Origin: Rachycentron canadum
Lineage: Eukaryota; Chordata; Actinopteri; Carangiformes; Rachycentridae
Reading direction: 5' to 3'
NCBI GenBank assembly: GCA_038496675.1
Contig: CM076669.1
Coordinates: 6,256,656-6,320,655, forward strand
DNA length: 64,000 nucleotides
A program made the translations under genes and the position numbers. Of the stretch, positions 27,139 to 40,558 are shown piece after piece. The notes beneath the pieces are model-generated. The model did not search any database. It worked only from the letters and a program-made list of their open reading frames with translations, and had not been told where the DNA came from. How positions within the stretch are numbered: position 1 is the stretch's first letter; the number at the start of each line of letters is the position of its first letter.

Positions 27139-30100
27139 TTAATTGGTGGTGACAGAGTCCTGAGCTGTGTTCTGAGGAGGGTTTGTTGCTGGGCATGGGG
27201 TGCTGTTGAACATCAGCTTCTTGATGATATCGGCATAGAAAGGTCCATAGACAAGCCTGTTGTAGTTGACCAGGCTAATGAACTTTGCTCCCATCAATGC
27301 CAGTTCAGGCTTGATAACAGTCAAGCCAGCGGGTACCTCTTCAAGTTTAGCCTGGGGTTTAGGATCACAGATGAGCGCCATGAAGTATTGCTGTACACGG
27401 TCCTCTGCACAGAAATGAGAGAGTGATTCAAGGTTAGAAAATCCCATCCAGGTATATTTGTGGTTTGTCCATTTTTGAGTAAAAATACTCTATACTATCT
27501 TACCAACTAGAGTTCGGATAGGATTATCCTTCTGGGTGATGCTGCAGATCTGGCCTGTGAGAGTGGCCTGCAGCGCTGGACTCAATGCAGGGTAGCTCCT
27601 CTCTGTTAAAGACTTGTTGAGCTCACAGCAGATCTGAGCACTGACGCCCTCTAGTGCCTCTTTCAGGTTAAAGTTCCTAAAGATGAAGGAGTGGAGAGTT
27701 CTGGTTTGAGCTCCTATTTGATGTGAAGCCATCAGTAGATAACCCATGATAATCAGCTGTACTTTTGAATACAGATTGTTGATTTAAGATGGAAATAAAA
27801 GTGAACTGACGGGCTGTGCATCCCATCCAACAGCACACTGGTCATCCTCTTCAGGCGCTCAGACAGGGAGGGCAGACCCTGGATAGGCCCTCCAATGGTG
27901 CTGTAGACAATTAGCAACACCTCATTCACCGCCTGACACTGCTGAAGCTTCCGGTGAATCTCTCGCAGACGTACCTCATCTGTTATCCAGGTCTAAAATG
28001 GAAACAAAAAAAGAAAATTACAATATAGATATACAGCATAATATACGAATATAAAAGGCTGTTGTTAAATATTTGAATAAAAATATGTAGGAAATAAATG
28101 AATATGTAGGGAGCTTTTGGTTTGCTTAACTAAACTTGTTATTCCCCATGCTTTCCAGAAGCTAAAGAAATGTTACCCTCTCTCTTACAAACACAAATTC
28201 AACACAGTTCACCTCAGGCAGTGGGCTCTTTTTGTAGTCCCATGTCAGAATCTGGAGGAAGGCAGTTTGGAGGATCTGGAAAGGCCCAGGTGCAGGTTTC
28301 TGTCCTTTCCCTTGAGTCTGTTCTGTGGGGATGGTGGCTGACAGCAGCTCCTCCTGCGCTGACTTAATCCAGGCGGTGGTGTTGTTCAAAGCATCTGTTA
28401 AGAAAGTTATCTCAGTAACTTATTATACTTGTAGTCTAGATTTTTTTGTATATATACACACATTAATCCTATTACAGTATATTCTCATAAAGCATATCAT
28501 ATTCTTCATCAGATTCTGTTTTTCAGCACCAAATATTGACATGACTAATTTTCTGTAATATGGCAGGTTACACATTTTGTAACTATCCAGCAACAGAAAT
28601 GGTCAAACAAAGCTATAGTGAAAACTTTTTTCTTGTTCACTTACTGGGTGTTTTTTCCAGGATGCTCTGGAAGTTTGCACGCTCACATTCAACACTCTGT
28701 CTCTGGAGCACAGGCCGCAGGTTATCAATTGTAAAGTTAGCCATATCCATCTTCATCAGGTCCAGGACACGGAAGATCGCCCTAGCGTGGAGAAACAACC
28801 ACAACGATTTTGGTTGTATTTTATTACATAGCTAAATAAGAAAACTCACAATATATATGCATTTCCCCAAGGCAGATATTAATCTGGGAATAAACATTTG
28901 ATGTCAGCACTGAAATGTTTTTTAATGATTTAAACCCCAATTATGTGCTTACCTAAACAGTGTCACTATGTTATCTGTGCTTTCCCGAAGCTTCTTAATG
29001 TCCTCATCCCTCACAGGTGCACACATCTTGCCCATGGTGGTGATAATGTAAGAGGAAAGTCCATGGATGTCTACAGCATCGTTGTCAGCCTGCTGACGAA
29101 TTAGGTCCATATCCAGCACCTCCATGATCTGGGTCCTCATTCGATTGGCACCAGGGTTAAGGAATGACAGTAAGATCTGTCAAAAAATAAATTATTATTA
29201 ATAATATAACGTATATAGGTTTTTCTACATGCACAAGTCACAAAAGATACAATGGAAATAAAGTGAAGCAGGTGAGTTATAAAAGGTCATTTAAATTTTG
29301 AAAAGACTGTTATATGGGTCGAGCAAAAAATACTCAGTATACATTAGGAAAATGCCAGTCAGAGCAATGAAGTCCTTTATACAGATCTGGTGAAGCTGTA
29401 AACAGCAAATTGTGTGTACTGACCTCTCTGATTTCCTCCAATAGTCTGATAGCTTGGCCATACTCAGGCGGGTCATCGTTCAGCTCTGACTCCAGGATAT
29501 CCCAGAAAGCCTTATGGAGATTATCTCTAACTACCTTCCATAAACTAAAAAAAAAAAAAAAATACATGGAGGATTTTTTTTTTTTAGTTGAGTATATTAT
29601 CTGTCAGGAGAAATGGTCATTCAGTGCGGTTTTTACTTTTAAGGACAAAAAACGAAATATTGTATGTATCACAGATAAAAATGATTTTATGATTGCTGCC
29701 AGTAATCCTATGCACTCATAAATTACTATGGTCAACTGTGCTGTCTGTCTCATCTTCTGCTGTCCCTCTCTTCAGACTCCCACTAAACAAATCATTTTTT
29801 CCTGTTCCCTCTCTTCCCCACATCTATCTTTTTTTTCTCTGTCCTCTTCGCTCTCTTGTTGAGCTATAGATAAACAGAGACAAAGAAATATCAGTGAATA
29901 CAAATGTGATATGGTCATCACATCTCATCTGTCTCTTTACTTTAACCCATATATGTTTATTAGATGTGGAATTTTCCACATCATAATTTGTTTTAACGAG
30001 TAACTTTCTTTCTTTCTTGAAAAAAGTTCAGCTAAATTTAGTAGAACCTCCTTTATGAGACTATACTAAAAGTTAGTGATGTTAGGGTGCATCCCTGTGA

Positions 30101-30932
30101 TTAGCATTAACAGACTGTAATGCATGTGCACTGTACATCATATCTCTGTGCTTGCCTGTTGCAGTTTGTCCAGGTTTGCCAACAGTTGTTCATAATATTT
30201 AAAGCCAGTCTGTAGTTGTGGCAAAAGTTCTCTTCTATGAGCTTATTATTGCAATATTGTGAAATAAAGCATGGCTACAATAAGCAGCATTCTATGACAA
30301 CTGAATCCAACTTAACTAAACAGAGTAAATAAATGAAAGGGAGTCGATAAATGATGGGAATATAATTTGTAATGAAAAATGTAAATATAAATGTATCAAA
30401 TGCTCACATAAAACTTCAATACAAAACAACAAACAAACCGCTGGTATACCTGTTCTGAGGTAGTCTGTCTGGCTCTAAACGGAAGTTGTGATTAACAATG
30501 ATCTCATGGGTAAGGCTGAGATTTGAGACATCTACTGCAGACTCCATGACTTCATCCAGGGTTAAGGTTTTTGGTGGGCTTGCTGTGGGAACCAAATAAT
30601 TAACAAATTTTGTAAATGATCAAATAAGAGTTCTTTGTTGTTGCAGATGCATAATAGCAGGGGTGTGAGCAAACATGGACACCAAAATGAAAACAATAAG
30701 TCAGAGATTGTCCAGTGTGCTCAGAGAACAGACACCAAAAAAATAAAAAACAAACAAACTCACAGGAGGGCGAGCAATGTTTGCTGGAGCAGTCACTGGT
30801 GAAACTCTCACGAGAGCAGTCCAGGTCACTGGTCGACGTCATGCTGTCACAGCGCTCCGACGTCAACTCCACATCACTGCTTTGGTCCTCACTACTGGAT
30901 GAGGAGGTGGGTCGCTCATCATTTAGAGGCAT
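27139..30932 (-). CDS. tcp11l2: tcp11l2, T-complex protein 11-like 2
   Basis: TCP11-family protein, mostly helical; the family founder TCP11 acts in sperm signalling, while the function of TCP11L2 is poorly known. Coding exons: 30932-30764, 30582-30450, 29544-29424, 29176-28953, 28781-28645, 28394-28213, 27992-27811, 27676-27504, 27404-27139. They join in frame to 528 aa (human TCP11L2 is about 519). The N terminus starts MPLNDERP and is Ser-rich and acidic. The TCP11 domain shows TLDEVMESA, HKAFWDILESELNDDPPEYG, MGKMCAPVRDEDIKKLRE, VLDLMKMDMANFTI, ILTWDYKKSPLPE and VYGPFYADIIKKLMFN near the C terminus. The paralogue TCP11L1 is the alternative; the N terminus and the depdc4/scyl2/apaf1 neighbourhood favour L2. 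Confidence 0.9.
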
Positions 30933-33223
30933 CTTGGGTTATAGCTGCACATGGTGGGTAATGGTCATTTAATTATTAAGAATAGGTTTAGAAATTGACT
31001 GTAACGTTAATGATTCCTCTTTTCTCCCTCTCTCTAATTTACCTTTGGGATTAATAACTAACTTTAATTTAGTTTGTTGTCATGATGTAGGTCCCATCTG
31101 GAGCCATAAAAACAGTACAAGATATTTGATGTGTGGCATCCAGTGATAATCTAGAGTCAACAATGACTCAATCCAACTAACAAGTATTGTTGGTACTTTA
31201 AGGATGTTTGTTGAGAAAATATTGAAGAATTTTGGCCCTAACCTGCACCTTAAAGGGTGCAATAAGAAGAAACAAGACTTGGCCAAAACCTAGTCTAACC
31301 TATTTCCAAGCTGCTAAAATCTTGATTTTATAACTGATATCATATCAAGGCAGTTAACAGAGAGAGTAACAAAAACACCAGTCACTCAAGAAAACAGCTG
31401 GCAAGCCAGTCACCATGGAAACAGAGATAGAGGCCTTGAGCCACAGTTTTGAGTATCAACATCAACATCTTATTAAACTAATTGATTGCATGAAGGAATT
31501 CATTGGAAAAACACTTCAGTGCGTGTTTAATGACAACACAACATAAAAACACAAACAGAGAAAATTTCCAAAACTAGGTGTAAACAAAAGCCTGTATTCC
31601 TTCAGGATAAAAACAAGACTGTGCCCAGGCCTATGTGACAATTGTGTCTCCAGGGCAACAAAGGACAACAGAGGGCTTCTCAACAGTCAAAACGATCATG
31701 TTACACTGGTCTGTCTGTTGTCTGTCATTCACACAAACAAAAATATTAGTCAAAGGAAAAAAGTAAAAAAAAAAACCCCCACAAACTAAAGCCAAATTTG
31801 GTTAACTAATGCTCTTATCATTACACACACAAACAAATCACTATACTTGACTAAATAAAAACAGAAAAATGTATCTTGATTACGGTAACATCTACAATTA
31901 ACCAGTCTGTCATAGGCTGTAATAGGCCTGTCTAATATTATCTAAGACGTACAGTGCTGACAGAGTGAGCCTTGGGTGTTTCTGTCTCTGGTCTCAGTTA
32001 TCTTCTGCCAAAAATGAATGCACACTCCCTCACTGCTCCCTTGGTTTAAAGATAGCCTTAGGGGTGAGGAGGATGGGTATGAGTAGTGTGTGACTTCCGT
32101 GTGCCCATGCCACGTTTGAAATTCATTCATTACATCATCTGCTAGACTTGACAGATAGGTCACAGCAACAGAGCAGGCCAATTTTCAGAGATTATCTAGA
32201 CTGATGGAAGCAAAGCAGTCCAGAAAACTGATTGCAGATTAGGTGTACTCTGTCATCTGCTGCTTCACTATGAGAAATCCTCTTTAAGTAGTCTGAATGT
32301 TGGGCAGGATAAAATGTACTATGTTGTTGCAACAGTCACATAATACAGTCTAAAAATAATACATTTCACATATACCTTAGCGGAATTTGCAATTATTTAG
32401 AATACTACTAATACATTTATGTTATATACAGGATACACTGTTGATTGTAAGACACTGCACTGTAATGTCATGTGCAGATAATAACTTTATTTGCAAGAAT
32501 ATCCTTATAAACTGCCCAAGTGATTTGGTTGAACGTCATGAACAGAGACACATCAAAGAATGTAGTTTCTATATGCACAGTTGCTCTGCCACAGGTGTTA
32601 ATTGTCACAATAAATCCCGGAACAACAAAGACAAAGACAAGCCTTCTGGGATCCAGATTTGACCGCAGCATAATGTAAACAAAGCAGTGGCTCGGGGAGG
32701 CTGGACTTAACACATGAGGACTCTCGTTATTGGCTGCAGCTCCCTGTCGCTCATCCCTACATGGAAACTCTTTGGTTGCGTTGCTGTGCACATGGATAAA
32801 AAAAAATATCCACACACGCGTAAGAAGTGGGTACACGTGATCCGAGCTTCAGACCAAAACAAGAACTCCATGTACATTTTTTAACAGTGCATTTTATTTG
32901 CTACAACCACGCCAAAACCCAAACGAGTGCAATAAAACCAAATGTATTACACACTCTCTACAAAGGACACTTGTAACAAACTGTCAAGCTCCTCGCTATT
33001 TTCGCTATTTGCCTTAATGACGGCTTCTTTGTTTCTTAACCAAACGCTACAGCAGCCGAATACAAATGATAAAACAGGCTAATTATCCATAGCAGCTGTA
33101 CTTTGACATTGGCGTTGATATGCTAGTTGTTATTTGAAATCTTCGACGACTGTACCCAAGTTTCCGTCCCACAACAACACGAGGGGTAAACATAAAAGTT
33201 GCAAACGGAAGGAGACGAGAGAT

Positions 33224-33480
33224 TCACAATTGTAAACAGGGTGAAATGTGCTGAACAGAAGAGACTTTTACCTCATTCAGGTCTCCGGGGGAAAAAAAAA
33301 AGGAGACTAAGGCAGAAAATAGCTCCGCTCTGAGGGGAAAAGTCGTCGTCTTGCGCCGCTCGCCTCCTCGTTTAAAGGTCCTCCGTCCCCCAGCTGCATC
33401 TGAGGGCAAACGGGCGAAACCATTTCACACACAGGGGGAGTTCAGCCTGCAAACGAAGGCCAGCACAAGGTTTATCACAA
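33224..33480 (-). promoter_or_regulatory. tcp11l2: tcp11l2 non-coding first exon and promoter
   Basis: A donor GTAAAA at 33271 in minus sense closes a likely 5' UTR exon. It is spliced to the acceptor just above 30944, 12 nt before the ATG. Upstream sequence is locally G/C-rich with several CpGs, which fits a CpG-type promoter at about 33.3-33.45 kb. An open frame across this block (33409-33224) has no family resemblance and was not called. Confidence 0.45.
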
Positions 33481-34556
33481 CGTAGTTAACCATTTTCTTA
33501 AAAATATGTGTTTTTAATTGACAAACGGGCATTTTAATTCACACTGTCCGTCCATGAAAGGTGATGGAAGACGACGGTCTACTGTAACTCGCTTTGGCTG
33601 AAATGGTAAAATCCGCTCTAGTTCATCTACTGTGAGCTCGTACTTAACCACAATATGGGGACAAAGTGATTTCACATTGAATCACACTCACCCTTAATTT
33701 GCCAACAGACAATGGCCTCCATTAGGTATATCATTACATCTTGTGCTCAAAACTTATTATAATAAACAAATTCGGATGAATTAAGAAAAGACAGGACAAA
33801 AAACTTTATTGTAAAGTTATGTCAAATGAAGATGTGTTAAGATGCAATTAAAAGTGCTAACAAAGTGTCTTTCAGACAAGTAAACTTCCAAAGGTTAAGT
33901 GTAGCTATATCAGCCATCATTGTTTTATTATGTATTATGATTTATTTTTATCATGTGCTTTTTCTACTCTGATATGTCAAAGTGGCCACTAGATGGTATT
34001 AGAGCCCTTGATATTTGCAATAGAGCTGACTTGGAGACGGTTGGTTGTAAATACAAATGTGCAGCTGAAATACTAGCTTGTATTAGCAATGCTAATGTAT
34101 CAATGGGAACTGGAATAAAAATGACTTGTTTGCATTTTACAGACCAGTTAACTTGATCGAGACACAAACACAGTAGAAACAAACATGAAGCCTCAAACTT
34201 GTTGAATTGTTAATTATTGATAGGTATAAGCACATCTTGATGAAAGTAAAATATTGTTGATTGTCCTGACACATACACATTTAGACCTTGTAAACATTTT
34301 TGTTTTCTCTGAAATGTAATGTAAATAATTACATTGCAAGGTTACAGAAGAGTTTCTGTAACTATTTAGACAAGTTCACAGTTGAGTGTAATATGACACC
34401 CTCACCACAATTTGTAGAATTTTAATGTGATCATAATGTCTTTGAAATAATTATTTTGTAGAAAAAAGAAAACAAGGCAGTAGGAGAAACCACTGACACT
34501 TTGAATACATTCTGTCCCAGAATGAAATGTAATTTGGCAGACTGATAAGAGTACAG
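33481..34556. other. Intergenic between tcp11l2 and fut9-like
   Basis: A/T-rich, no recognised coding sequence. Contains the 3' UTR of the fucosyltransferase in its right part. Nothing else supported. Confidence 0.5.
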
Positions 34557-35672
34557 TTAACCCCAGTACCATTTATTGAGATCATGAAAAGCTTGGTATC
34601 CTGCGGCTTTTTTTAAGTAACCACAAGTTCTGCAGGCATGTTCTTGGCCAAATCTAGCCATTTTAATGTCAAACCTGCTTTTCCAGTTAAAGTATTTCAT
34701 GTATTCAGTATTATTTTGGTCAAGGTAAAGTAGCCACTCTGCCAGCTCCTTTGGAGTAGAAAAGTCATTCACGTGAATAAAAGAATCAGGTGGGATGTGG
34801 TCCTCATAATTTTGTCTTGGAGGTCCCAGAGCTATTGGCACACTTCCTAGCTTCATTGGACTATATAACTTCTCTGTAATATAGTCTTTGAAAATAGAGT
34901 TTTCAAAGGACAGGTAGAATTTACAACTAGATACTATCTTTGTATTTTCTTGATTACTTACATGTTGGCCAAAAGCTCTCCCGTAACCATTTATATGGAT
35001 ATATTTTTTCAGTTCATTGTAGTACTGAACTCTTTTGAATTGCTCATCCCAGTTGCTCACAATCCAACAAACCACCTTGTCCTTTGCGGGCAGTTTAAAA
35101 CTCTCATTCTCAGATGATAGTGTCACCAAATACCCATAAGGTACAGGAATATTCGAATCAAGACGATAATTGCACGTCAAGTTGAAAGCGTGATTGAGTT
35201 CAGAAATTGAATGTGAGTTTGCAGGTGACTCCATATTAAACCACACCCATTTCTGAAACCAAGGACGTGGCTCTTTTGGCATGGATGCTAGTGCTAAGTT
35301 CTTGTGGTGGAAGAGGACCCCGTGGGCTTTATGGTAGAGAGACTTGTCATCTGTTAAGTGGCATCTGATATTAAATATATTGCAGTTGATATCAAACTTG
35401 ATACCAAATGGCCACATCCAGATCAAGACAATAGTGTCAAGCTCAGCATCCACATTTCCAGCCTGGATTCTCTCTATGTCATTATGAGATGAGTTGATGT
35501 GCTGGTCTGAGGAATGGCTTGAGTCCTGGGCATGGGGTTCCTTTGCACACAGAATTGTGGTAAACCTGATTTCAGGCTTGTAGTACACAAAGAAAAGGAC
35601 TAGGAAACATACAGCCAATAGACAACTGAAGACAACTTGGTGCAGAGAAGGCCTCTGGCAGCCTGTGGACAT
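34557..35672 (-). CDS. Alpha-1,3-fucosyltransferase, FUT9-like
   Basis: Golgi type II membrane enzyme of glycosyltransferase family 10 that moves fucose from GDP-fucose to GlcNAc in N-acetyllactosamine chains (Lewis-x type epitopes). 371 aa in one uninterrupted coding exon, like FUT9 (359 aa). A short cytosolic tail is followed by a signal anchor at about residues 12-31 (FSCLLAVCFLVLFFVYY). The catalytic half holds the GT10 hallmarks: KVVCWIVSNWDEQFKRVQYY, HINGYGRAFG and FYLSFENSIFKDYITEKLY, then GSVPIALGPPRQNYE and PPDSFIHVNDF. Several N-glycosylation sequons are present (NSS, NLT, NES, NNT). The C terminus ends in DLNKWYWG, close to the LEKWFWN of FUT9. An acceptor-like site lies just upstream of the ATG, so 5' UTR exons are likely. 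Fish carry several FUT9-like copies, so no symbol is given. Confidence 0.9.
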   Translation of the reverse strand: MSTGCQRPSLHQVVFSCLLAVCFLVLFFVYYKPEIRFTTILCAKEPHAQDSSHSSDQHINSSHNDIERIQAGNVDAELDTIVLIWMWPFGIKFDINCNIFNIRCHLTDDKSLYHKAHGVLFHHKNLALASMPKEPRPWFQKWVWFNMESPANSHSISELNHAFNLTCNYRLDSNIPVPYGYLVTLSSENESFKLPAKDKVVCWIVSNWDEQFKRVQYYNELKKYIHINGYGRAFGQHVSNQENTKIVSSCKFYLSFENSIFKDYITEKLYSPMKLGSVPIALGPPRQNYEDHIPPDSFIHVNDFSTPKELAEWLLYLDQNNTEYMKYFNWKSRFDIKMARFGQEHACRTCGYLKKAAGYQAFHDLNKWYWG

Positions 35673-37592
35673 GGCTCCCCCTTGGAGAGAGAATAGATCT
35701 GGTCATTATAAACACAACATTTAATTTGACAAAATATAAACGACTTGACCATAATTGCATAAACTCCAGTTTACAAACTAGATTTTGCCACAAAGTGAAC
35801 GTTTCTAGGACATGGAAAGCAAAGAGATGTGGGGCCTGACAGTACAGTACATGACAAAGCAAACAAGACATTCAGTTGAGTAATTTTTGTAATTTGTTAA
35901 TATATGTACAGGGTATCTTAGGTATTCTACAGAGGGGCTTTAGATGGGAAGAACAAAAAAAGGAGGTCCATCTTAAATGCACAATCCATCTGCAACACAA
36001 TGATTTTCCCAGTTTTTTCCCCCAGGTTTTTCCAGTTTAGCCATTATATTTAATCATTACATTAACCTATCAACATTAAAATTACAGACAAATAAGGGTG
36101 TATGCAGGTTAGTCAGGCTGTCATCAATCATTAACAAGACTTCTTAGCAGTGTTACAATTTGGAAAAGAAAAAGTATCTCATGTCATTTTTATATCAGTG
36201 TATACCAACGGCACTTTTTACTCCAAGAGGGTCAATTCACCCACCTCCATCCTCATTTTACTCCTTCTTTGGAGACATGTTGTCCAATAGGGCTAAAGTT
36301 TTTTGATAGGTCATTGTTCCTTGATTAAATAAATTGAACCTTGTTTATATATAGTAAATAGAATTTGAATCCAATACACTTTTAAAGCCATCAGATGTAA
36401 AAAAAAAAAAAAAAAAAAAGATTGGTTGGTGAATGGTTTTGCCATTTCAGGGAAATGTGGAATGAAAATGCCGCGGGCATTTATAGGAGTAGCTGAGAAA
36501 CACTGCTTGAGTTACATTATTTTAACCATCATGTTTTATATGTGCATGCTTCAAAGAGAAAGAAAAATCAAATCAAAAAGATCAAATTTGATCAAATCTT
36601 TCTCAAATGCTGTCCACCTAAAACTTGACATCATTGTAGTAATGCTATGGTGAGTAAGAAATTTTCAATTTTTAAACTATCTAATTTAATTCAACCAACA
36701 TAAGAGTCCATTGAGGCGAAGCTATTATCGTAATAAGAAAGATAAACCAACAATCTCACCTTGAAGTAGAAAATCACAGATATAGAAAATACTGCGCAAC
36801 CTTGTCGCAAAAAAAAAAAGTTGCTTTCTCTCTCTCCTGTTAAATGCACCACACCATTTACACCAGCTTGTACTTCCCTGTAATGACAGGAAGTTTATTG
36901 CAGTCACCTTTCTCTGGGCTGAAATTGTATTTGAAATCAGATTCCACCTTGAAAGATGACACTGTTGGTCTAGGCAACACCTACTTTTATATCTAACTCA
37001 CACAATGATGAATACACATGGGACACATTGACAAGACAACTTTGAGGTGATATGTAAGATGAGATATGAGACTTGAAACTTTTTTGCAAAAAAATAATTA
37101 TAGTAATAAAAATAAAAAAATGAAAAGAAATGCAAACACCTAAAAAAATAATAATGCTATCAGTCAAATTCATCTTTCATGTAGGAAGGCAGAAAGTGGG
37201 TTTCTAACCACAACTGTAAAAAAGGGTTCAAAAAGAAACATGACACAGGGATAATGACAAGACAACAAGATGAACAAAAGATCCAGAGGGCCAAACATCT
37301 GACACATGATATTATTCAATTAAATTCTTTTTAATAGTTTGGTTATTGTTAAACCCAATATATAATGACAACACCTGGAGCAGATGGTGTATTTTATTAC
37401 ACAAATATTGGCCACAATACCTCTTAAACACTTATGTCATGGACAAAGTGCAATGAAACAAAGACAGGTGCTTTTTTTTTTTTTTTTTTTTACCCGTTTT
37501 TAGAGCCTTTTGCAGGCAAGATATACAAGCAATTTTATGTACATAAAACAATTTATTATGTAACCAAATATAATGATGATGTTCACATGATG

Positions 37593-37629
37593 ATCATGTG
37601 AGTCGTGTGTGTGTGTGTGTGTTAGTGTG

Positions 37630-37670
<41 letters not shown>

Positions 37671-37672
37671 TG
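37593..37672. repeat. (GT)n microsatellite
   Basis: About 80 bp of GT with a few interruptions, upstream of the fucosyltransferase gene. Confidence 0.95.
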
Positions 37673-38499
37673 GTACTCAGTATTTTACAAATACTGGGGT
37701 TTGGGCAAATATTAATACAATACAATAATTACAATACAATAACAATTTCCCCATTCTACATATGTGCATTTTAAAATTATTGCAAAAATAACATACACAG
37801 CTTTAAAGCCGTATATATTTTCAAACAATAATTGCATTCACATTCTCATTTACTATTTGTTTCATTTAACAGCACAGGGGCATAATGTTTTCATATGTCC
37901 GCTGCACTGCAAGACCTCAAACAAAAACAAGAAAAACAAGAATTACCACTGCATGGTTTTATGCCTTTGCATAAAAAATATGATGACAATCTTCCCTTTT
38001 CCGAATATGAAAACATCACAGTGAAGTTTATCTTAAAGCTTGATTTGGATATAAAATATCAGTTCATAATTTTATCCTTTGTGGTAAAGTTGTGTTTTTA
38101 TTACTCTATGAATTTGAACTTCAACCCTTTGTATCTGATCTGTTCCTCTTTGTTTACATGCCAAAAACTGAGATACTGTGTTCTTAAGTCTGATGTCTGT
38201 CAACAGAGAACTAGGTATGTTTTTACTGGCTGCTGATGTCACCTGCTAACCTGGTTTGTTTGTACACCTGTATCTCATCAGCCCATTGGATGTTGCGCGG
38301 GTACACTGTGCCTCCTTCCACGTCACCTTTCCTGTCCCTTCTGCTTTGTGCCATTCTTGCTCAGCAGAATATATATTCAGTATTAATTTCTTTGACTATC
38401 TTTCTGAAGCTAAAGATAATTATCAAGCTGGATTGCCACTCCCCAGCCTGCCCTGCTGTTATCTCCACTGTCTTTCAAGCATGCAGCTCCAAATTGTTC

Positions 38500-38764
38500 T
38501 GCATGCACCAGGGCACTAGACTGTCAATCTCCCACCTTCAGACAGACTCATCCCAAAGAGATGAGTCCAATGATGGTGGTATCATCTGCCAACTTCAGGA
38601 GCTTGAATGATAGAGTGATGGCTGGAGGTACAGCTAAATGGAGACGAGAGAGGACAGCCTTGGGGAGATCTGGTGCTGATAGTCTGGGAGTCTGAGGCAT
38701 GTTTCCCCAGCTTCATGTATTGCTTCTTTACTTGAAACTGTGTTATTACTGATTGCAGCCACAA
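38500..38764 (-). pseudogene. Non-LTR retrotransposon reverse-transcriptase fragment
   Basis: The minus-strand translation contains KLGKHASDSQTISTRSPQGC followed by PLSSPFSCTSSHH. This matches the thumb-side strand and the GSPQGC motif of fish LINE reverse transcriptases (Rex1/L2-like consensus GAPQGCVLSPLL). The remainder is frameshifted and truncated, with no start or catalytic YADD visible. A dead relic. Confidence 0.7.
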
Positions 38765-39685
38765 CTGTGCAGCATGAACTTCAGAAAAGACATTAAGAAT
38801 ACTTCAACTTTAATAGATAGTATGTATAGCTGTTGTATACAAATTTCCTGATCTAAAAATGACAAAATATCTTGACTAACTCAAAGTTATCAAACAAGAA
38901 CAGAAAACAATGTGTGAATGTTTAATTTGAATAAATAGTTAGAGGTGTTACAAGAGGAGGTGGCCTTGCTGACAGTATCTGTTAGCTGGTTCCACCACAA
39001 AGGAGTACCACAGCCTGGACAGCAATTTATTTTTTACTTTATTGAAGAGCAATTGTCTGAGACATCATTTTGTCACAACTGGTGAAGTTCAGTTCAAAAT
39101 CAAATAGACAAATATTTTGTTGCATGCTCACTTGACATTGACATTAACAGACATTTGTGTAACAGACATGTGCATTTGAACAAAATTTTGGCCCAAACTA
39201 AACCCCATACAAATTGCTCTCCCCAGTCAAATCAATATGGGATCTAAGAAAGTCCAGACAGTTCTTCATGCATATGGGATACAAGAGCCTTGGTGAACTT
39301 CCCTGTTTCCTGAAATGTGGTGCTTGGTGTACTTTACAAACTGACTACAGACTACACAGAGAAATGACTAGTTACTCATTCATTCTGTTTTTTGTTTTTT
39401 TGGCATGCAAATGCAACCAGTTAGTTTCATGCACTGTAAGGTGAGACCAGACCAGCAACTTTTTGGATGCAAGCTCCATTTATTCTGACAAAATAAGTAA
39501 AAAATATATAATACTCCAGGCAAAGGTGACAAAGTGACTTAGCCCTTCACAAATGATGTGAAACACCACGTTAATGTTAATTTTGCTTTCACAACAGGTT
39601 AGGGCACAAACATTGCTGTGTTACACAAATAAGAAATGGTGCATTTTTTGCACATATGATTCTTCCTGTTGACCCAAGCTAGGTT

Positions 39686-40228
39686 ACTGACGCAGGTATG
39701 AGAGCAGTCTGTCACACTCCCTGTCTCCAATGGTCCCAGTATTTCTACCTGTCTGTTTCCTCTTGGGTCCCCTCCCCCCTCTGTTCTTCTGCATCAGGTG
39801 ATCCAGTGTGGTACACACCCGACCTGGATTGGAGCAGCTCATTGACACACCTGCACCCAGTCACCCATCACTTCCAGTATTTCAACACTCACTTGCCAGA
39901 TTGTTCTATCCACGGTGGTAGATTCACTCTTGGCCGCTCTGCTTAGTTTTTACTACAGAATTACTTTTGTGTCTCTTGTGTACCCTAACCTCTCCTGTGC
40001 TTCATGTGCTGTCTGATGCTGCTCACCTCCTCCTTCACCTGGTTCCCTCCAGTCACGTGCCACCCTGTTTGCCCGAACCCTGGCATCACCCCCACCGCCT
40101 GGAGCCTCCGCTCATCACCCATATCCCCTCATCCAGTTCCCCTCACTATCACATTAAAGTATCTCTGCAACTGGCTGCCAAACTTGTATCATTCTACCCT
40201 TGGCCTGACATCAAAATGATGGCATGAG
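39686..40228 (+). mobile_element. Degenerate interspersed repeat, LTR-like
   Basis: C-rich repeat with the order seen in a common fish family. It has a CCTGTCTGTTTCCTCTTGGG block, a short TATTTCAACAC element, then C-rich blocks (CACCCCCACCGCCTGGAGCC) and an ATTAAA before CTGCAACTGGCTGCCA. It ends in GGCCTGACATCA. The TATA-like element followed by a poly-A signal suggests a solo LTR, but no matching second copy or target duplication was identified. Confidence 0.45.
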
Positions 40229-40558
40229 CCCAACAACCCACCAAAAATAAACTAACCTTTGGACATGATCAGTTACACATTAAACAGTGGAAAGGAAATT
40301 TAAAAAAAAATTAAAGATTAACTTAGATTAAACTAATAGGGGAAATGTCTTACAGCAACTTATTTTATCTGCTCCACAGTTGACAATATTAAAATGTAAA
40401 TGCAAAGCTAATGCAAATCTATTTGCATGTCACCATGATCTGTTGACATCAGAAAGAAAACAAAAAAGCAGTTTCTAACAATTAGAGAATTAAAATGACG
40501 ATTCATTTTTCAAACTACATTCATTAATCCTTTGACTCTTTTTTTTTTTTTGCGGTTT

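Larger units (their letters stand above)
35673..40558. other. Repeat-rich gene-free region
   Basis: Upstream of the fucosyltransferase and head-to-head with depdc4. Holds poly-A (36398-36419), poly-T (37471-37491), a GT microsatellite, a reverse-transcriptase fragment and an LTR-like repeat (listed separately). 5' UTR exons of the fucosyltransferase may lie in its left part. No other coding sequence is supported. Confidence 0.5.

Noticed and set aside
32468..32836. 122-aa minus-strand open frame in tcp11l2 intron 1
   Set aside because: No family resemblance and no matching splice sites; treated as chance.
33224..33409. 61-aa minus-strand open frame at the tcp11l2 promoter
   Set aside because: GC-rich promoter/5' UTR sequence containing a splice donor, with no recognisable domain.
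39698..40227. Plus-strand open frames rich in Pro, Ser and His
   Set aside because: They lie in a degenerate LTR-like interspersed repeat; low-complexity composition only.
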